Part shown: positions 22,701 to 32,814 of the stretch, piece after piece
Position numbering within the stretch: the stretch's first letter is position 1
How the letters are laid out: each line of letters opens with the position of its first letter
NCBI GenBank assembly: GCA_951213105.1
Contig: OX578140.1
Coordinates: 32,455,518-32,519,517 of the forward strand
Direction: 5' to 3'
Length of the DNA stretch: 64,000 nt
Source: Amaurobius ferox
Taxonomy: Eukaryota; Arthropoda; Arachnida; Araneae; Amaurobiidae
The notes under the pieces: generated by a model
The model's database searches: none
What the model saw: only the letters and a program-made list of their open reading frames with translations
Told to the model about the DNA's origin: nothing
Made by a program: the position numbers and the translations under genes

Positions 22701-23932
22701 TAATCAAAACAGCGAATGGAGAATATCGATGAACATTTGTTAGGATTATTTTTAATCAATTAACCTCAGAGGTTTATTGATATTTAAGGGAATTGAATAG
22801 TGAAAAGCCCCAATGAATTTTTAATCAAAACAGCGAATGGAGAATATCAAAGAACATTTGTTATGATTATTTTTAATCAATTAACCTCAGAGGTTTATTG
22901 ATATTTAAGGGAATTGAATAGTGAAAAGCCCCAATGAATTTTTAATCAAAAAAGCGAAAGGAGAATATCGATGAACATTTGTTGTGATTATTTTTAATCA
23001 ATTAACCTCAGAGGTTTATTGATATTTAAGGGAATTGAATAGTGAAAAGCCCCAATGAATTTTTAATCAAAACAGCGAATGGAGAATATCGATGAACATT
23101 TGTTAAGATTATTTTTAATCAATTAACCTCAGAGGTTTATTGATAATTAAGGGAATTGAATAGTGAAAAGCCCCAATGAATTTTTAATCAAAACAGCGAA
23201 TGGAGAATATCGATGAACATTTGTTATGATTATTTTTAATCAATTAACCTCAGAGGTTTATTGATATTTAAGGGAATTGAATAGTGAAAAGCCCCAATGA
23301 ATTTTTAATCAAAACAGCGAAAGGAGAACATCGATGAACATTTGTTAATATTATTTTTAATCAATTAACCTCAGAGGTTTATTGATATTTAAGGGAATTG
23401 AATAGTGAAAAGCCCCAATGAATTTTTAATCAAAACAGCGAATGGAGAATATCGATGAACATTTGTTATGATTGTTTTTAATCAATTAACTTTAGAGGTT
23501 TATTGATATTTAAGGGAATTGAATAGTGAAAAGCCCCAATGAATTTTTAATCAAAACAGCGAAAGGAGAACATCGATGAACATTTGTTAGAATTATTTTT
23601 AATCAATTAACCTCAGAGGTTTATTGATATTTAAGGGAATTGAATAGTGAAAAGCCCCAATGAATTTTTAATCAAAACAGCGAAAGGAGAACATCGATGA
23701 ACATTTGTTAGGATTATTTTTAATCAATTAACCTCAGAGGTTTATTGATATTTAAGGGATTTGAATAGTGAAAAGCCCCAATGAATTTTTAATCAAAACA
23801 GCGAATGGAGAATATCGATGAACATTTGTTATGATTATTTTTCATCGATTAACCTCAGTGGTTTATTGGTATTTGAGTGGAACTGAACAGTGAATGGCTC
23901 CAATGCATTTTTTAATCAAAAAAAGCGTTATA
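19791..23932 (+). repeat. 121-bp satellite array (~34 copies) with higher-order repeats
   Basis: Head-to-tail copies of an A+T-rich 121-bp monomer. Successive CAGCGAATGG starts at 21011, 21132, 21253 and 21374 are each exactly 121 apart. Landmarks are GCGAATGGAGAATATCGATG, AACATTTGTTATGATT, TTAATCAATTAACCTC, GAGGTTTATTGATATTTAAG and GAATAGTGAAAAGCCCCAAT. Marker variants show higher-order structure. A three-monomer block (CAAAGAACTTTTTTTATG, then AAAGCATCGATG, then AATTAAAAGAGCG) starts near 20542, 21633 and 22241, about 9 and 5 monomers apart. An early two-monomer unit repeats at about 19914-20400. Edge copies are diverged and central copies nearly identical. Each monomer carries a ~29-bp dyad centred on AACCTC-A-GAGGTT. 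Confidence 0.97.
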
Positions 23933-24059
23933 GAAACATGAAACATGATCATATTTTTAAAAAGTTGTGAATTTTTGTAATAAATAGTGAATGACATAAT
24001 TTATAGAACTCTATGTGTTATTTTACTTTGAACTAAATAAAATTTTAGTAGGTGTTTAG

Positions 24060-24420
24060 TAGGTATGTTAGTAGGTATATTCTCATGATTTAAACTCGAA
24101 TTACGTGAATTCTAAAAATTTTCTTAGCATTGTTTTCTGTAAAAAACCTATTAATTTCCAGAACAATAATAGTAGTACGTAGTATATAAAAAATTATAAT
24201 TTGGGCTGCAATAAACTTTATTAGTATCTATCTAGTTTATACTAACATAAATAAGCCAGAACTCTTCCATCAGTGTTACAATGATATTGTCAATTTAAGA
24301 AAAGAAACTTTTAAAAGAATCACGAAATATTTAAAAAAGTAACGGAGTACGAAATCTTAGAAATATATACATTGTTTCATTCCGATAGTGACTGTGATAC
24401 AAGTAAAACAAGATCCTATA
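24060..24420 (+). repeat. Dispersed repeat family B, downstream half
   Basis: Matches the downstream half of the 41.1-41.9 kb copy: ACTCGAATTACGTGAA, TTTCTGTAAAAAACCTATTA, AACAATAATAGTAGTACG, an ACATAAATAAGCCA-like stretch, CACGAAATATTTAAAAAAG and a TCCGATAGTGACTGTGATA-like end. It abuts the end of the satellite array. Confidence 0.55.
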
Positions 24421-24465
24421 TAGAATAGAAGCGGAGGTTCACACTTCAGATATTTTTGGTCATAA

Positions 24466-25279
24466 GTGAAGTGAAGTTATAACGCGAGTTTTGGGCAACA
24501 TCAAACCTCCCGCGCAATAAGAGCAGCCGCATTATAAACAAGGAATGCTATGCTATTTCAATGCTCAATTTTCAGTATCTGTTTTGTAATGTTCCAAATG
24601 TACGTTCTTATGCTCTATATTTTGTTGCCGATTAAACAGAGAGGTTTGCAAAATGCAAGATTCAGTAACCAACAGGTTTTAATTATTCTTGTAGAAGAAG
24701 CAAACTGCAGCTATAGTTTCCGTCTTTCTATAGTGTATTAATTCGTATAGTATTGCAGTATAATAATGTATTACTATACGCAAAAACACCTTCCACTTCA
24801 ATATTCTTGTTGGTCACTGTAGCAGTTATGTGTTCATCTATCAGTGATAACTTAACAGATCAGTTCCCATACTTCAATATCAATCCACTAATTTATAATT
24901 TACTCTCTCCTCAAGTGCGATTTATTTTAATTTAGACAAACTGCCGGCAGGAATCGCTAGTGTTTTGCCTACTTCCTCAATTTCTATTCCCGTGGATTCA
25001 TCACAGCTCCAAGTGCTTCTAATCGTTTCCTTGGGAATGGATTACCAAGCTAGGCCTACTTTGAACGCTATGTTCATCAATGCTAAAGGTTTTAAAAAAT
25101 CGAAATTTTCGCTTTGGGAAGAAATAAGAGCAAAGAGAAGTTCCCACCTGAAATTTGACACGAGGCGCGGCGACGGAAAAAAAGAATAAATAAAGCATAT
25201 TTACATCCTCGTTATATCCAAATCTGTGTTATAACCGGGGACGTTATAACCGAGAGCGTTATAACCGGGGTTTACTGTA
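24466..25279 (-). mobile_element. Decayed pogo/Tigger-type transposon
   Basis: The right end, read on the minus strand, is TA-CAGTAAACCCCGGTTATAAC followed by two further GGTTATAAC direct repeats (25207-25277), a typical pogo/Tigger terminal repeat at a TA target. The left end near 24466-24495 (AGTGAAGTTATAACGCGAG) is a poor but recognisable partner. Between them lies a transposase fragment. At about 0.8 kb it is far shorter than an autonomous element, so much of the gene is deleted. Confidence 0.55.
24922..25077 (-). pseudogene. Fragment of pogo/Tigger-like transposase
   Basis: The minus-strand translation reads IAFKVGLAW, stop, SIPKETIRSTWSCDESTG and then IEIEEVGKTLAIP before a stop at 24922-24924. 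The pattern AW-x-S-(I/V)-x-x-ETI-(R/x) is the conserved segment after the DDE core of Tigger/jerky-type transposases, where it precedes the C-terminal region. A stop codon replaces the residue between W and S. No DNA-binding domain or catalytic acidic residues are visible, so it is dead. The identification rests on one short motif and on the pogo-like terminus beside it. Confidence 0.5.
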
Positions 25280-25679
25280 CTTATCTGTACTTACACTATT
25301 CACTCATTTGATGACAGTGAACAACTTTATTTTTTTATGATTCTTCTCAGTTTCGATTAAAATCGTAGAATATCTCCAAAAGCGTTCATCTTAACTTTTT
25401 GTAAATAGTGACATTTACTTTTAAATAGAAAATCGCAGACATAAAATGACTGCATTCAGGATGATAATTATGATATTTTGTATACTTTTCCTTTTCAATT
25501 TTTTTTCAAAATTGATGAAACATTTGACGTCTTTCCCTGGTATGATTTTCTTATATATCAATAACCATCCGAATTTTACGAATCGAAATAATCGTGTCCA
25601 ATTTCATTCGATTTGCTCAATTTATTAAAGTGATATCCCACAGAATTAATTGAAAATGCGATTGATTCATATCAAAATG

Positions 25680-25835
25680 TGTTGGCGCACCTAAATTGGA
25701 GAATCGCAGATTTCACTGCATCGCAATATACTTTCCTTTATCTGTGCTATTTATTATAGGGGAAATGAAAACGAAATTTACTAGTTTGTAGGGAAAGTCG
25801 TGCGTTCGACACATCAGAATTTTTTTTTTTTCATT
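25680..25835 (-). repeat. Diverged dispersed repeat, pair of 14.2 kb
   Basis: In reverse complement 25740-25830 carries TTCTGATGTG, ACGACTTTCCCTACA and TTTTCATTTCC, which lie in the same order at 14230-14290. The limits are unclear. Confidence 0.35.
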
Positions 25836-26229
25836 CGTTCACCAAAAGCTGTGGAAGTCTGGAATGTCTGTTCCGAAAAAGAGAACAACTTGTTTTTAGG
25901 GGAAATTTCTACTTCCTCCTCGCGAAATTGTTAGCGGAGCTCCACAATAACCGAAATATCGGAATAAAAATCGATTTTTATGAGAAAGTAGGTCGCTTCC
26001 GAAAGTAAGTCCGCAAAACGTTCTTTCTTTGTTTCTGGACTCTTTTCAGCATTTTAGCGCAGAGTTGAGGGAATTTGATTGAGATATGTGCAAACATGGA
26101 TGAAATTTTATACTATTTCGATAGTTTTTCGAAGTGATAGACATACTTTCCATTTTAACTCGGGATAGACTCTATGGGCCTGAAATAAAAATTGCGTTCC
26201 TGACACTTCTGAAACTCTTTTAAGAATGG

Positions 26230-27235
26230 CTTGAGAAATAATGCTCTCAAATAAACAAGAACAATCAATCATTCATAAAGCATTGATTATGAAACACTTC
26301 CCAACTGAAATGCAATTTTAATTAAACATCTCTAAAATGCGATACATTCAGCGTTGATATATTTTAAATTATCACAGTGCTACAATAATTTATTATATTT
26401 GAAAACTTAATACTTCATCGAAAAAAATTAACTTTATTCAAATGGCGTCATCGAAATATAAATCGCCTGGCTCTCTATGTAAAAGCAATGAATATTTCAT
26501 TCATATCACTTTTATTCCAGACTCCAGAGCTAAATAATTTTGCGTGAAAAAAATCAGCAATTCTTATACAACTCCTCTTACAATCACTTGTTTACATTCT
26601 GCAACCATTAAAATTAGGCTTCGTTGTAGAAATAATCAAAGTTTGATAATCATTTAAACTCAAAAATATTAGTAAAGGGGTTTTAGAGTAATAAAATTAA
26701 TCTGTTTTAGGACGGATGCAACGCTAAATATAAATGTAAAAGAACTTTATAAATCACAATTTTTACACTAGGAAAAAAAGATCGATGTCACATTTTATTT
26801 TGAAGTGCGTCACGTGATCTCTTCATATAATATGGGTATAATTATTATTTTAATGTTTATTTAAAAAACTACCGAACATATTTTGCTGAATTTTTATATA
26901 TATATATACTTTTATAGGATAATTTGAATATTTCCTAAAATTTTCGAAGCAATTTGGGAATTTTAACTTTGCTTAAAAAATGTTTGAAAAATTAGGTTCC
27001 ATAAAGTTCAATGTATTTCACTTTTTCAATAAAGTTCAATCCAAAACTAATTGGGTAATATTATTCATTTATATTCCCATATGTCCCACAGACAGTCTCG
27101 ATATACTAAAATTTCATTTTGATAAAGTTTTTTCTACGGCAGTTATCGTGCGAAGGGACAGACAAACAAAATGAACAAAGTCATAAACATTTTTCAACTT
27201 AGTTGAAAAATGTTAAACATTCACTTTAGGAAAAC
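26230..27235 (-). repeat. Dispersed repeat family A, copy 2 (inverted)
   Basis: Inverted partner of 5540-6855. It reads, from right to left, the same landmark series: a 13-bp stem hairpin ACATTTTTCAACT/AGTTGAAAAATGT (27188-27214), a TGTCCCTTCGCACGATAACTGCC-like stretch, CCCAATTAGTTTTGGATT, CACGTGA, and GTGTTTCATAATCAATGC at the far end. It is shorter than copy 1 because the internal tandem units are fewer. The two copies are heavily substituted, so the family is old. Confidence 0.7.
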
Positions 27236-27429
27236 GCCCTGTTTTTTAATTGATGAAAATATGTCTGTAACGATCGATCGCTTGACGTATTAAAAACCAG
27301 CAGACGATATTTCTGCTATACTTGTTAGGGTTACTAGTGCCACGCAGTTGAAAAATAAATAAAATAAATTCTACTATTTCAATTTATCGATTATATGAAT
27401 TTAAAATTGTATGTGCCCGAGTTTTTGAT

Positions 27430-27625
27430 CACATTAACACTGACAAGACAAATGCATCCTCAGTTGATGTCACTGAGCAATTCCCAACTTGAAAAGAGGA
27501 ACTTTTGAAGAATTTTTACGAAATATTTTAAAAGAAAAACTTCGGTCCGAAATCTGAAAAATATACGTTACTTTAGTTTTTCAATCCGATAATGACTGTG
27601 ATATTCGTCGAGAGAAGATATTTTC
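27430..27625 (+). repeat. Family B fragment
   Basis: Resembles 24240-24410 and 41740-41910: CACATTAACACTGACAAG, TACGAAATATTTTAAAAG, CGAAATCTGAAAAATATA and CCGATAATGACTGTGATA. A neighbouring fragment at 28230-28335 may carry the upstream part. Confidence 0.5.
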
Positions 27626-28346
27626 GGTTCTCTTTGTGTAACTGGTTTGAAGGTAACAATAAAGATCATACAGCAATCAATTTGACCTCGAAAACCTATA
27701 AAATTTATTCCCATAATTAAAGAATGCGTTGCTTCAATGCCGAATTAGAAAGTACTTTATGGTGGCAGTCTGAAACAATTGAAAGAAGCAGTTATTTGAG
27801 ACGGCTTTATATTCGTCACTTACGAAGGGGATTTTTAAAATTATTGCCATTATATCTCCATTTTATGAAATGTCCCTTACACATGGACGAAAGATAGAGC
27901 TTTAAATTTTAGCAAGTAAAAAAGTATAGAAAATATTTGGAGTGTAAGGCTCCACTCAACTTTCTCATACATTTACATCCTATTTATTTGTTCTACCATT
28001 TTTATCGTAATCAGTATTAGAATACAAATGGAATTATGTTTTCATAACAGCTTTCTTCCGCAAATTATTCTTTTAAAACTGTTCCTAAAAATTCTTGAAA
28101 TTAGTTTTTCGTGTTGGCAACAGGTCTATCACACCTATAAATAGGACGCATTTAATTAATTTGTGTTAGTATATTTAATATTAAAACCCTTTGCATCCTT
28201 AACATATAGTTCAAACTGTTATTCATTTTTATTGAATATCATTATTGCGCTGGTAATTAGTATGTTTCTCCATAGGAAATAGTGTTATGGAAATCTTAAA
28301 TTTCAAATTACTCAAATTCTATTACTGAGAATTACTAAAAATTCTG

Positions 28347-28607
28347 CCTTGTTCAAGGTTTTTGTAAAATAATGTATCCATGCATAAAATTTCATAGTGA
28401 AGTAATCAAAGCGAAGTTTCATAGCGAAAATTGTATAGCGTGTACGGTACGTTCTTGATTTTTTCACCTTTTAGACATGCGCTCATAATAATTCTCCCTT
28501 GTTCCGGGATTTTACGAAATAATGTATCCACGCATAAAATTTCATAGCGAAGAGAGTGTACGGTATGTTTTTGATTTTCCACACCTTTTAGACATGCGCA
28601 CATATTC
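28347..28607 (+). repeat. Two-copy tandem duplication (~130 bp)
   Basis: Two copies share CCTTGTTC, AAATAATGTATCCA, GCATAAAATTTCATAG, GTGTACGGTA and ACCTTTTAGACATGCGC. The first copy has an extra ~30 bases in which TTTCATAGCGAA is itself repeated. Confidence 0.8.
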
Positions 28608-28619
28608 CAAAAATATTCG

Positions 28620-29500
28620 AAGTTGGTTATAGCTGTGTAAAATTGTTTGCGCTTATCCGTCTAACCCTCGAATTAGAAAATTATCGACTAAACAACACGT
28701 TCTCTATATTATAGTATGAGAAAATCCCTTATAATATATGATGGTCTGATTTAAAAAATGTGAAGGTAAAATTATGAATTTTGTGAACAAAACAACATTG
28801 CATAACTCGTTGAATTTTTTAGTAATTTGCAACAGTAAAGTTCACCTCATTTTCTTTTACAAATTTATTATTACTTCTGCCACGCATTGTCGAAGTAAAC
28901 GTTACAGTATTCCACGCAACTTCTCAACTGTATCTCCTTTACTCATGACTCTATAGAATTCTAAATTATTAGAGGGATATATTTCATGAGTCATTAGAAA
29001 GCAACTGTAAATAGATATTTCCGTAAACCACGAGTAATGTGAAGGTGTTAGATTCCCGAATCTTCCCAACCCCTCGAGATAGAAACCTGAATTTTCACAA
29101 GTATGCTCTACGTGGCTAGTAACCACTAAAAAAATTTATTTCCTAAGTCCCACTCCTAAGATTGCGTAATCTAAATATATTACAGTATACAATTTTTCCT
29201 ACATTTAATATGGTATGGGTAAGCATTTGGAAGCATGGTGGGATCAGAAAGGCACCTGTTTTTCTTCCCTGCAGTAATGCATGCGTTCCTCAACGAGTAC
29301 CCTCCATTTCATGAAAAATAATTCATACAACCAATTCTATCTTACTATGTGTAGTCATGTGACCAAATTCATCTCTCTAAAGAGCTTTAATACGCAAGCT
29401 GCTTAAGGTATGTATGAGCTACGATGCGAACATAGACCTAAAGCAATGTAGACACCACATTTAAGCTCAGCGATTCCCGCCTCTGCCCAAACTGACCCTA
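28620..29500. other. AT-rich intergenic DNA
   Basis: No gene, RNA or matched repeat seen. Confidence 0.5.
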
Positions 29501-29702
29501 TGTTCACGCGGAGTAAGAACACGTTCAATATGTGGGTCCGTAAGTCCTTTAGAGAGGTTGGTGGCAGAGGAAAGAGAGTACGGTCCCTGTGGATGACGCC
29601 TCCACTGGGTTCCGGTCTAAATTGGATGGCACTTCCGGGCCGTTCAAACAGATACCTTACACTTTCGGGTAAGTCGGACGGTTCGGATCGAAAAAGAAGA
29701 AG
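29501..29702 (+). mobile_element. 5'-truncated copy 3 of the 5S/tRNA-headed SINE
   Basis: Begins inside the element at the sequence following the tRNA-like A box (TGTTCACGCGGAGTA). It continues through TGTGGGTCCGTAAGTCC, GAGAGGTTGGTGGCAG, CACTGGGTTCCGGTCTAAAT and GTCGGACGGTTCGGATC, then a purine-rich GAAAAAGAAGAAG tail that differs from the ACAAC tail of the other copies. The 5S and A-box parts are absent. No convincing target duplication is seen. Confidence 0.85.
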
Positions 29703-30280
29703 CCCTGAACCAAGATGAATCTGGTCACGTGACTACGCCTAAGAAGATAGGCGGTTAAACTGCATGAATTGTCTCTCTTGTGTGGGGGAGAACTCAATGA
29801 ATATTTTATTGCAGGAGCGAAAACCAGGTGCTTACGTCTTTCCCATCACGGGCGTTTATTATTAAATGCAAGATCTGTGAGTACGAAGGAATGGTATACC
29901 CGAGCGTTAAGGTCAACCCAGCTAATGTGAACGCAAAATGGTTTTCCTCATATACTGCAGTAAATTAGTTTAGTCTCTGCAGGAAATTAGTTTAGTTTCT
30001 TTCAGTTCTGGAAAGTTTCCATTTAAAAGTTATTTATAAAACTAGTCAGCTCATCCCATTCAAAGATCATTATACCCAGCTAGTCACTTTATATAATTTC
30101 ATTATCCTTAAATACCTAAGAAATCAAATAAATAAATTTATGGAGTGGCACGTTTTAAATATCATAGTTCAAACAACTCGGTTATTATTTTCTCAATGTT
30201 ATAATGAATGTTGATTTGTGCCTAATCGATTATTGAAATGAGATAGAATTTGAAATTATTTCATGTTTCGTCAGTTGACC
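29703..30280. other. Intergenic DNA
   Basis: No supportable feature. A short direct repeat, AAATTAGTTTAGT, occurs twice at about 29963-29996. Confidence 0.5.
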
Positions 30281-30288
30281 TTTTGAAA

Positions 30289-30449
30289 TATAAAAGGAGC
30301 ACGGCCTTTTATAATCAATTTTCCTGAATGGAATATCTTTGGGTCTTCTTGCAATGTCTAACTTAAAAGCCACTCCGCCAGAATTTGACCCTTACTCTTC
30401 TCCTTCAGCTGATCGTCAGGCCATGCGATCGCTCTTTCGACTGCAGCAG
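30289..30449 (+). CDS. Candidate first coding exon with TATA box (hypothetical)
   Basis: A TATA box TATAAAAGG (30289-30297) lies 65 bases before an ATG at 30354. Thirty-two codons follow (MSNLKATPPEFDP... ending RLFRLQQ-like, actual end SLFRLQQ), closing in phase 0 at CAG|GTACTG (30449/30450), an acceptable splice donor. The peptide is rich in Pro, Ser and Arg, unlike AT-driven chance frames. A short upstream frame begins at 30328. I do not recognise the protein and found no matching second exon, so this may be a real 5' exon or coincidence. The frame continues past the donor to 30650 without a stop, which weakens the splice argument. Confidence 0.25.
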
Positions 30450-30454
30450 GTACT

Positions 30455-30570
30455 GAAACCTTCTTTGATTGGCTCTCGCCCTATTGACGTCACCACTACA
30501 GCCACAGGACCGCGGCCATGTTGGAATAGGTTGGAACAGTGGGTTCTTACTGTGGGGAAGAAAACATCCA
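30455..30570. promoter_or_regulatory. CCAAT + CRE + YY1-like island
   Basis: A GC-rich patch holds GATTGGCT (inverted CCAAT, about 30466-30473), TGACGTCA (30485-30492) and GCGGCCATGTTGG (YY1-like, about 30512-30524) within 60 bases. This spacing is typical of compact TATA-less animal promoters. Either strand could be transcribed. Confidence 0.3.
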
Positions 30571-30659
30571 GGAAAGATTTAATTCGGGAATTACACGTTG
30601 GTTTGCGGGATTATTGCTGGAAAAAGTTTTTCGTTGTTTGTTTGGCTTGAATTTCATAG

Positions 30660-32700
30660 TGATGCCAATAATGAACTGGGAATATTATTTTCAAAAATCA
30701 ATGGTATGTGCTTTTAATTATGAAATATTTTTAACGAATAAGTGGATAATGTTCTGAAGATAATACAAAGTTTAAAAGGTAAGTTGTGTTACAGGATATG
30801 TAAAGAGGTCTAAAAATTATACTAAATATCGGGTCCAAAACTTTTGCTGAATCTTTTGAAAATATTTGGTAGATATCTTGTATCAAGATAGCACACAAAT
30901 CTATGTTCCATTTTTCAAGAAGTTTATATAGAAAAACATAACAAATCACATTCATTTTAAAAGATAGAGGATTTTTATTAACGAACTTAATCAACTCCAT
31001 TGTATCCTGGAACTTCATGAAATACGATATTGATTATATCGCCAAGTGCTTTTATTTTTAACATAGGTTATTTTAACTGGTTATTAGTAGAATTTAAAGC
31101 ATTGTGTGATTGCTGTTTTCGTGTAGATGACAGAAATGAATATGTATGCTAAAGTACTGTAGCCTGTTCTCAAACTAAGTAATACTGTAGCAATTTTGTA
31201 GCGATTCGTAGAAAATTTTGGATAATATACTCCATAAACATTCCTGACCAATTCATAAGACTTTAAAGCAGAAAAAGCATTCCTTTCATGTAAAACGTCG
31301 TTAACGCACAATGAACTTTTCAGAAAGAACTTATATGCATAAATAAATAATCCTTTACAAACTGGAGTAAAGCGAAATATTTTCACTTTCATGCTCATAG
31401 CAAAAACTTGCATTCAACTTACTTCAAGCAAATGACTTATGCAAATATGATTTTAAAATTGTATGTTATATATATTGAACTCAAGAGCTTCTTCATATAA
31501 TTCCCTTCGTCACAGAATATACAGGGGTCTTATTTAACCCATTCAGTTACAGTCCTTTGAAAGAAGTAGGATTGCCAACAGTGCTGCATTAATTAGCAAA
31601 GCAAATAATAAAATGACTCAGTGATAAAGTTCTGATCTATATTTTCAACAGTATATGCAGTGTATTGTCCAGATATATGTTTGTACTAGCTCAAAGACTT
31701 GACCGTCCTTCTGTAAGCACAAAGATATTGAGAACACTTGCATTTGCTTTTGGGAATTTTCTATAGACATTTATTTTAGATTATGAGTATATATAACCAC
31801 CAGTCATACAATCGGAAGTCTTTAAACTGCATTTAAATTACTTTTGTACTGAATCAATATTTTACAGAAAGCTGCAGTCGAATACATAGTATCTTACAAA
31901 TAAGAATATAATAAAGTATATTTCTATCACTTTCGGGTATTTAAGTATTTATCCTACTTATATATATATAGTGCTTTACTGAATTCATTCAACTGAGCTG
32001 TCATTTGGACCTTGAACCGATTTATCATCTGAGCAATATTTAATAAGGAATATCATTACAAACGAGAAAATTATATAAATATTTAATTTTTTGCAAGCAT
32101 TGTTGATGAAAATTTCAAGACATTCTAATGGAATATTTTATTGATTTTAGTTATTTTCATAAAATTTCTGGTAAATATTAATGTTTCATATTTTAATCCA
32201 TTTTATTACTGATTTAAATTCAGAGATAAGATTTCTAACGAATTTGTAATATTTAGATCAATTTGATTAATATATGTAAGTCATATTCAACAAAGTGTGA
32301 AATATAATAGCTAGATATAAGAAAATAATTTTTTATCACTGTTTGCAAACTATACACTTGAAAGTTGGGCAAAATTCTGAATAACTTGAAATATCATTTG
32401 GAAGAAAATATTTTAACGAAGTAAGCATTTTATTATATATTCATATCGTCAGAAAATTCTACCAATTTTCATTAAGCCAATATTGAACTTTACGATCCAA
32501 TCAAAAGTGAAGGAAACTACCTATACGGGAAATTTATAAACAATCTCCTTCAGAAAAAATCATCACATACCATTCGACATCCATTCAATATTTACGGACC
32601 AAATATTCATATTGAGAAATCAACTTCAACTAGATAACGTCGGACCAATAACTAACGCTCAAAGAAAAACTTCCGGTAACATTTGTTGTGGCGAAGGCGT
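30660..32700. other. AT-rich intergenic DNA
   Basis: About 2 kb without a convincing gene. Minus-strand frames at 30731-31018 and 31084-31413 (95 and 109 codons) have AT-driven composition and no recognisable motif. Confidence 0.5.
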
Positions 32701-32726
32701 TTGAACTGCAACTAAACTTTTCTCAG

Positions 32727-32808
32727 AATGCCCATAGCGCCCAGTACTATGAGTAAACGCCTTCTAGCGAAAACCATCAAGAAACTAAACTCTGGAGTCA
32801 AAAAACAG
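32727..32808 (+). CDS. Candidate small exon (hypothetical)
   Basis: A pyrimidine-rich acceptor CTTTTCTCAG ends at 32726. The interval 32728-32808 encodes 27 residues beginning MPIAPSTMSKRLL and ending GVKKQ, followed by a donor CAG|GTAATG (32808/32809). The peptide is basic, with several Lys and Arg. Reading it as exon 2 of the 30.3 kb candidate in phase 0 meets a stop at once, so the two do not belong together. A 10-bp inverted repeat (GGCGAAGGCGTTT with AAACGCCTTC) overlaps it. I do not recognise the product. Confidence 0.15.
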
Positions 32809-32814
32809 GTAATG

